This document shows, one piece after another, positions 63,580 through 64,000 of a DNA stretch of 64,000 bases; the first letter of the stretch is position 1; each line of letters begins with the position of its first letter. Made by a program: the position numbers and the translations under genes. The notes under the pieces were generated by a model. That model was given only the letters and a program-made list of their open reading frames with translations, made no database searches and was not told the origin of the DNA. Origin of the DNA: Crossiella equi (GTDB lineage: Bacteria; Actinomycetota; Actinomycetes; Mycobacteriales; Pseudonocardiaceae); contig NZ_JAGIOO010000001.1 of the NCBI RefSeq assembly GCF_017876755.1, positions 1,054,001 to 1,118,000 on the forward strand. The letters are read 5' to 3'.

Positions 63580-64000
63580 GAGGTGTCGCAACTCCTGAGT
63601 CGGATGAGTGGTAACGCCCGCGTCGACCCTCAACTACCCCGACGTGCCCAGGCGGAAGGCCCTCCCCCAAGGACATCACTGATTGCGACCGGCGGGCTGA
63701 GCGTAGGCGGCGGACCAGTGCCGATCAAACATCTGTGACCCAGCTCGCTGATCACCGGGCAGACCCGCACACGAAGTTGTTTTTCCCTGATTCGCCTGGT
63801 ACTCCTCAGGAAACATCTCGCGTTGAGGCCGGGGGGCGACGCGCCGACTGGGGAACGGGCTCGTGCCCGGTTCGGTGACTGGCGGGTCTCGGCCTCAGCT
63901 CTCCTCGCCACTTTCCGTTGCCGTGCCGTCACTTGCCCGCATCCGGTGCGCGTCTCGAACGGGTCTCGTGGATCTGATGGAGAGTTCGCTGTGACGATGC
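63580..64000. other. Terminal intergenic region, probable start of a further gene
   Basis: About 410 bp without a convincing gene. Near its end GGAGAG precedes GTG at 63991 by six bases, so a + strand gene probably begins there and leaves the window. A frame at 63630-63932 on the minus strand is Arg/Pro-rich and looks like chance. Confidence 0.4.
63777..63805 (+). promoter_or_regulatory. Candidate promoter
   Basis: TTGTTT, 17 bases, TACTCC: a sigma-70-like pair in an AT-richer patch, about 185 bp before the gene that seems to begin at 63991. Confidence 0.35.

Noticed and set aside
63630-63932. Possible 100-residue minus-strand gene at the right edge
   Set aside because: Arg/Pro/Ser-rich with no domain, and it covers what looks like the promoter region of the next plus-strand gene.
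1-64000. tRNA, rRNA, riboswitch or CRISPR elements
   Set aside because: I looked for cloverleaf patterns, CCA-ending arms, repeat-spacer arrays and long conserved leader folds and saw none that I could support.

Overview
The window is strongly G+C-rich, with codon third positions almost all G or C, frequent GTG starts and many 4-bp start/stop overlaps. SARP and large LuxR-type regulators, secreted LamG/RHS proteins and a hybrid NRPS-PKS cluster point to a filamentous actinomycete, probably of the Pseudonocardiales (inferred from gene content only). I saw no rRNA, tRNA, CRISPR array or origin.

Layout. 1-3.4 kb: respiratory nitrate reductase narG (cut by the window edge) and nitrate transporter narK, with a DosR-like palindrome upstream; an IS5-type transposase scrap and a GNAT gene follow. 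4.7-14.7 kb: two giant secreted proteins in one operon, a LamG protein with C-terminal repeats followed by an RHS/YD-repeat protein. 15-18.7 kb: an IclR regulator facing a cytochrome P450/class I terpene synthase operon. 19-21 kb: a CadD-like membrane protein and an erythromycin-esterase-family protein. 21.4-28 kb: an AfsR/SARP regulator divergent from two secreted hydrolase-like proteins (CHAP and lysozyme-like), each ending in a seven-repeat PLL-type beta-propeller; the shared intergenic region has about 11-bp-spaced CTGCAGCG repeats, the spacing SARPs bind. 28-31.5 kb: two SDR enzymes, a TetR regulator and a cyclase-family gene carrying a frameshift.

31.5-55.2 kb is the centrepiece, a split biosynthetic cluster. 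Leftward operon 1 encodes an O-methyltransferase, a free carrier protein, a free adenylation domain, a second methyltransferase, an ectoine hydroxylase (EctD) and an ectoine synthase (EctC), with no ectA or ectB in the window. Leftward operon 2 encodes a DHA2 exporter and a free condensation domain with an altered active-site motif. A lone carrier protein lies between them. The rightward operon encodes a KamA-family radical SAM protein, a tryptophan-2,3-dioxygenase-like heme protein, an acyl-CoA synthetase, a C-A-PCP-KS protein, a post-KS linker/partial-condensation protein, then methyltransferase, cupin, aminotransferase and GNAT. The methyltransferase/cupin/aminotransferase trio resembles the beta-methyltryptophan cassette of maremycin (MarI/H/G) and streptonigrin (StnQ1/K3/R), and the TDO-like protein recalls MarE. 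My reading is a hybrid peptide-polyketide containing an oxidised beta-methyltryptophan unit and possibly a hydroxyectoine-like cyclic amidine; I recognise no described cluster with this combination. A LuxR-type ATPase regulator closes the region.

55.3-64 kb: a TetR regulator with a decayed aldo/keto reductase, an MBL-fold hydrolase, a decayed lipoprotein alpha/beta hydrolase, a nucleoside hydrolase, NUDIX and XRE-cupin genes beside a 54-bp dyad, an arsenic resistance set (arsC, ACR3, arsR, divergent arsI), an SDR and a small secreted protein.
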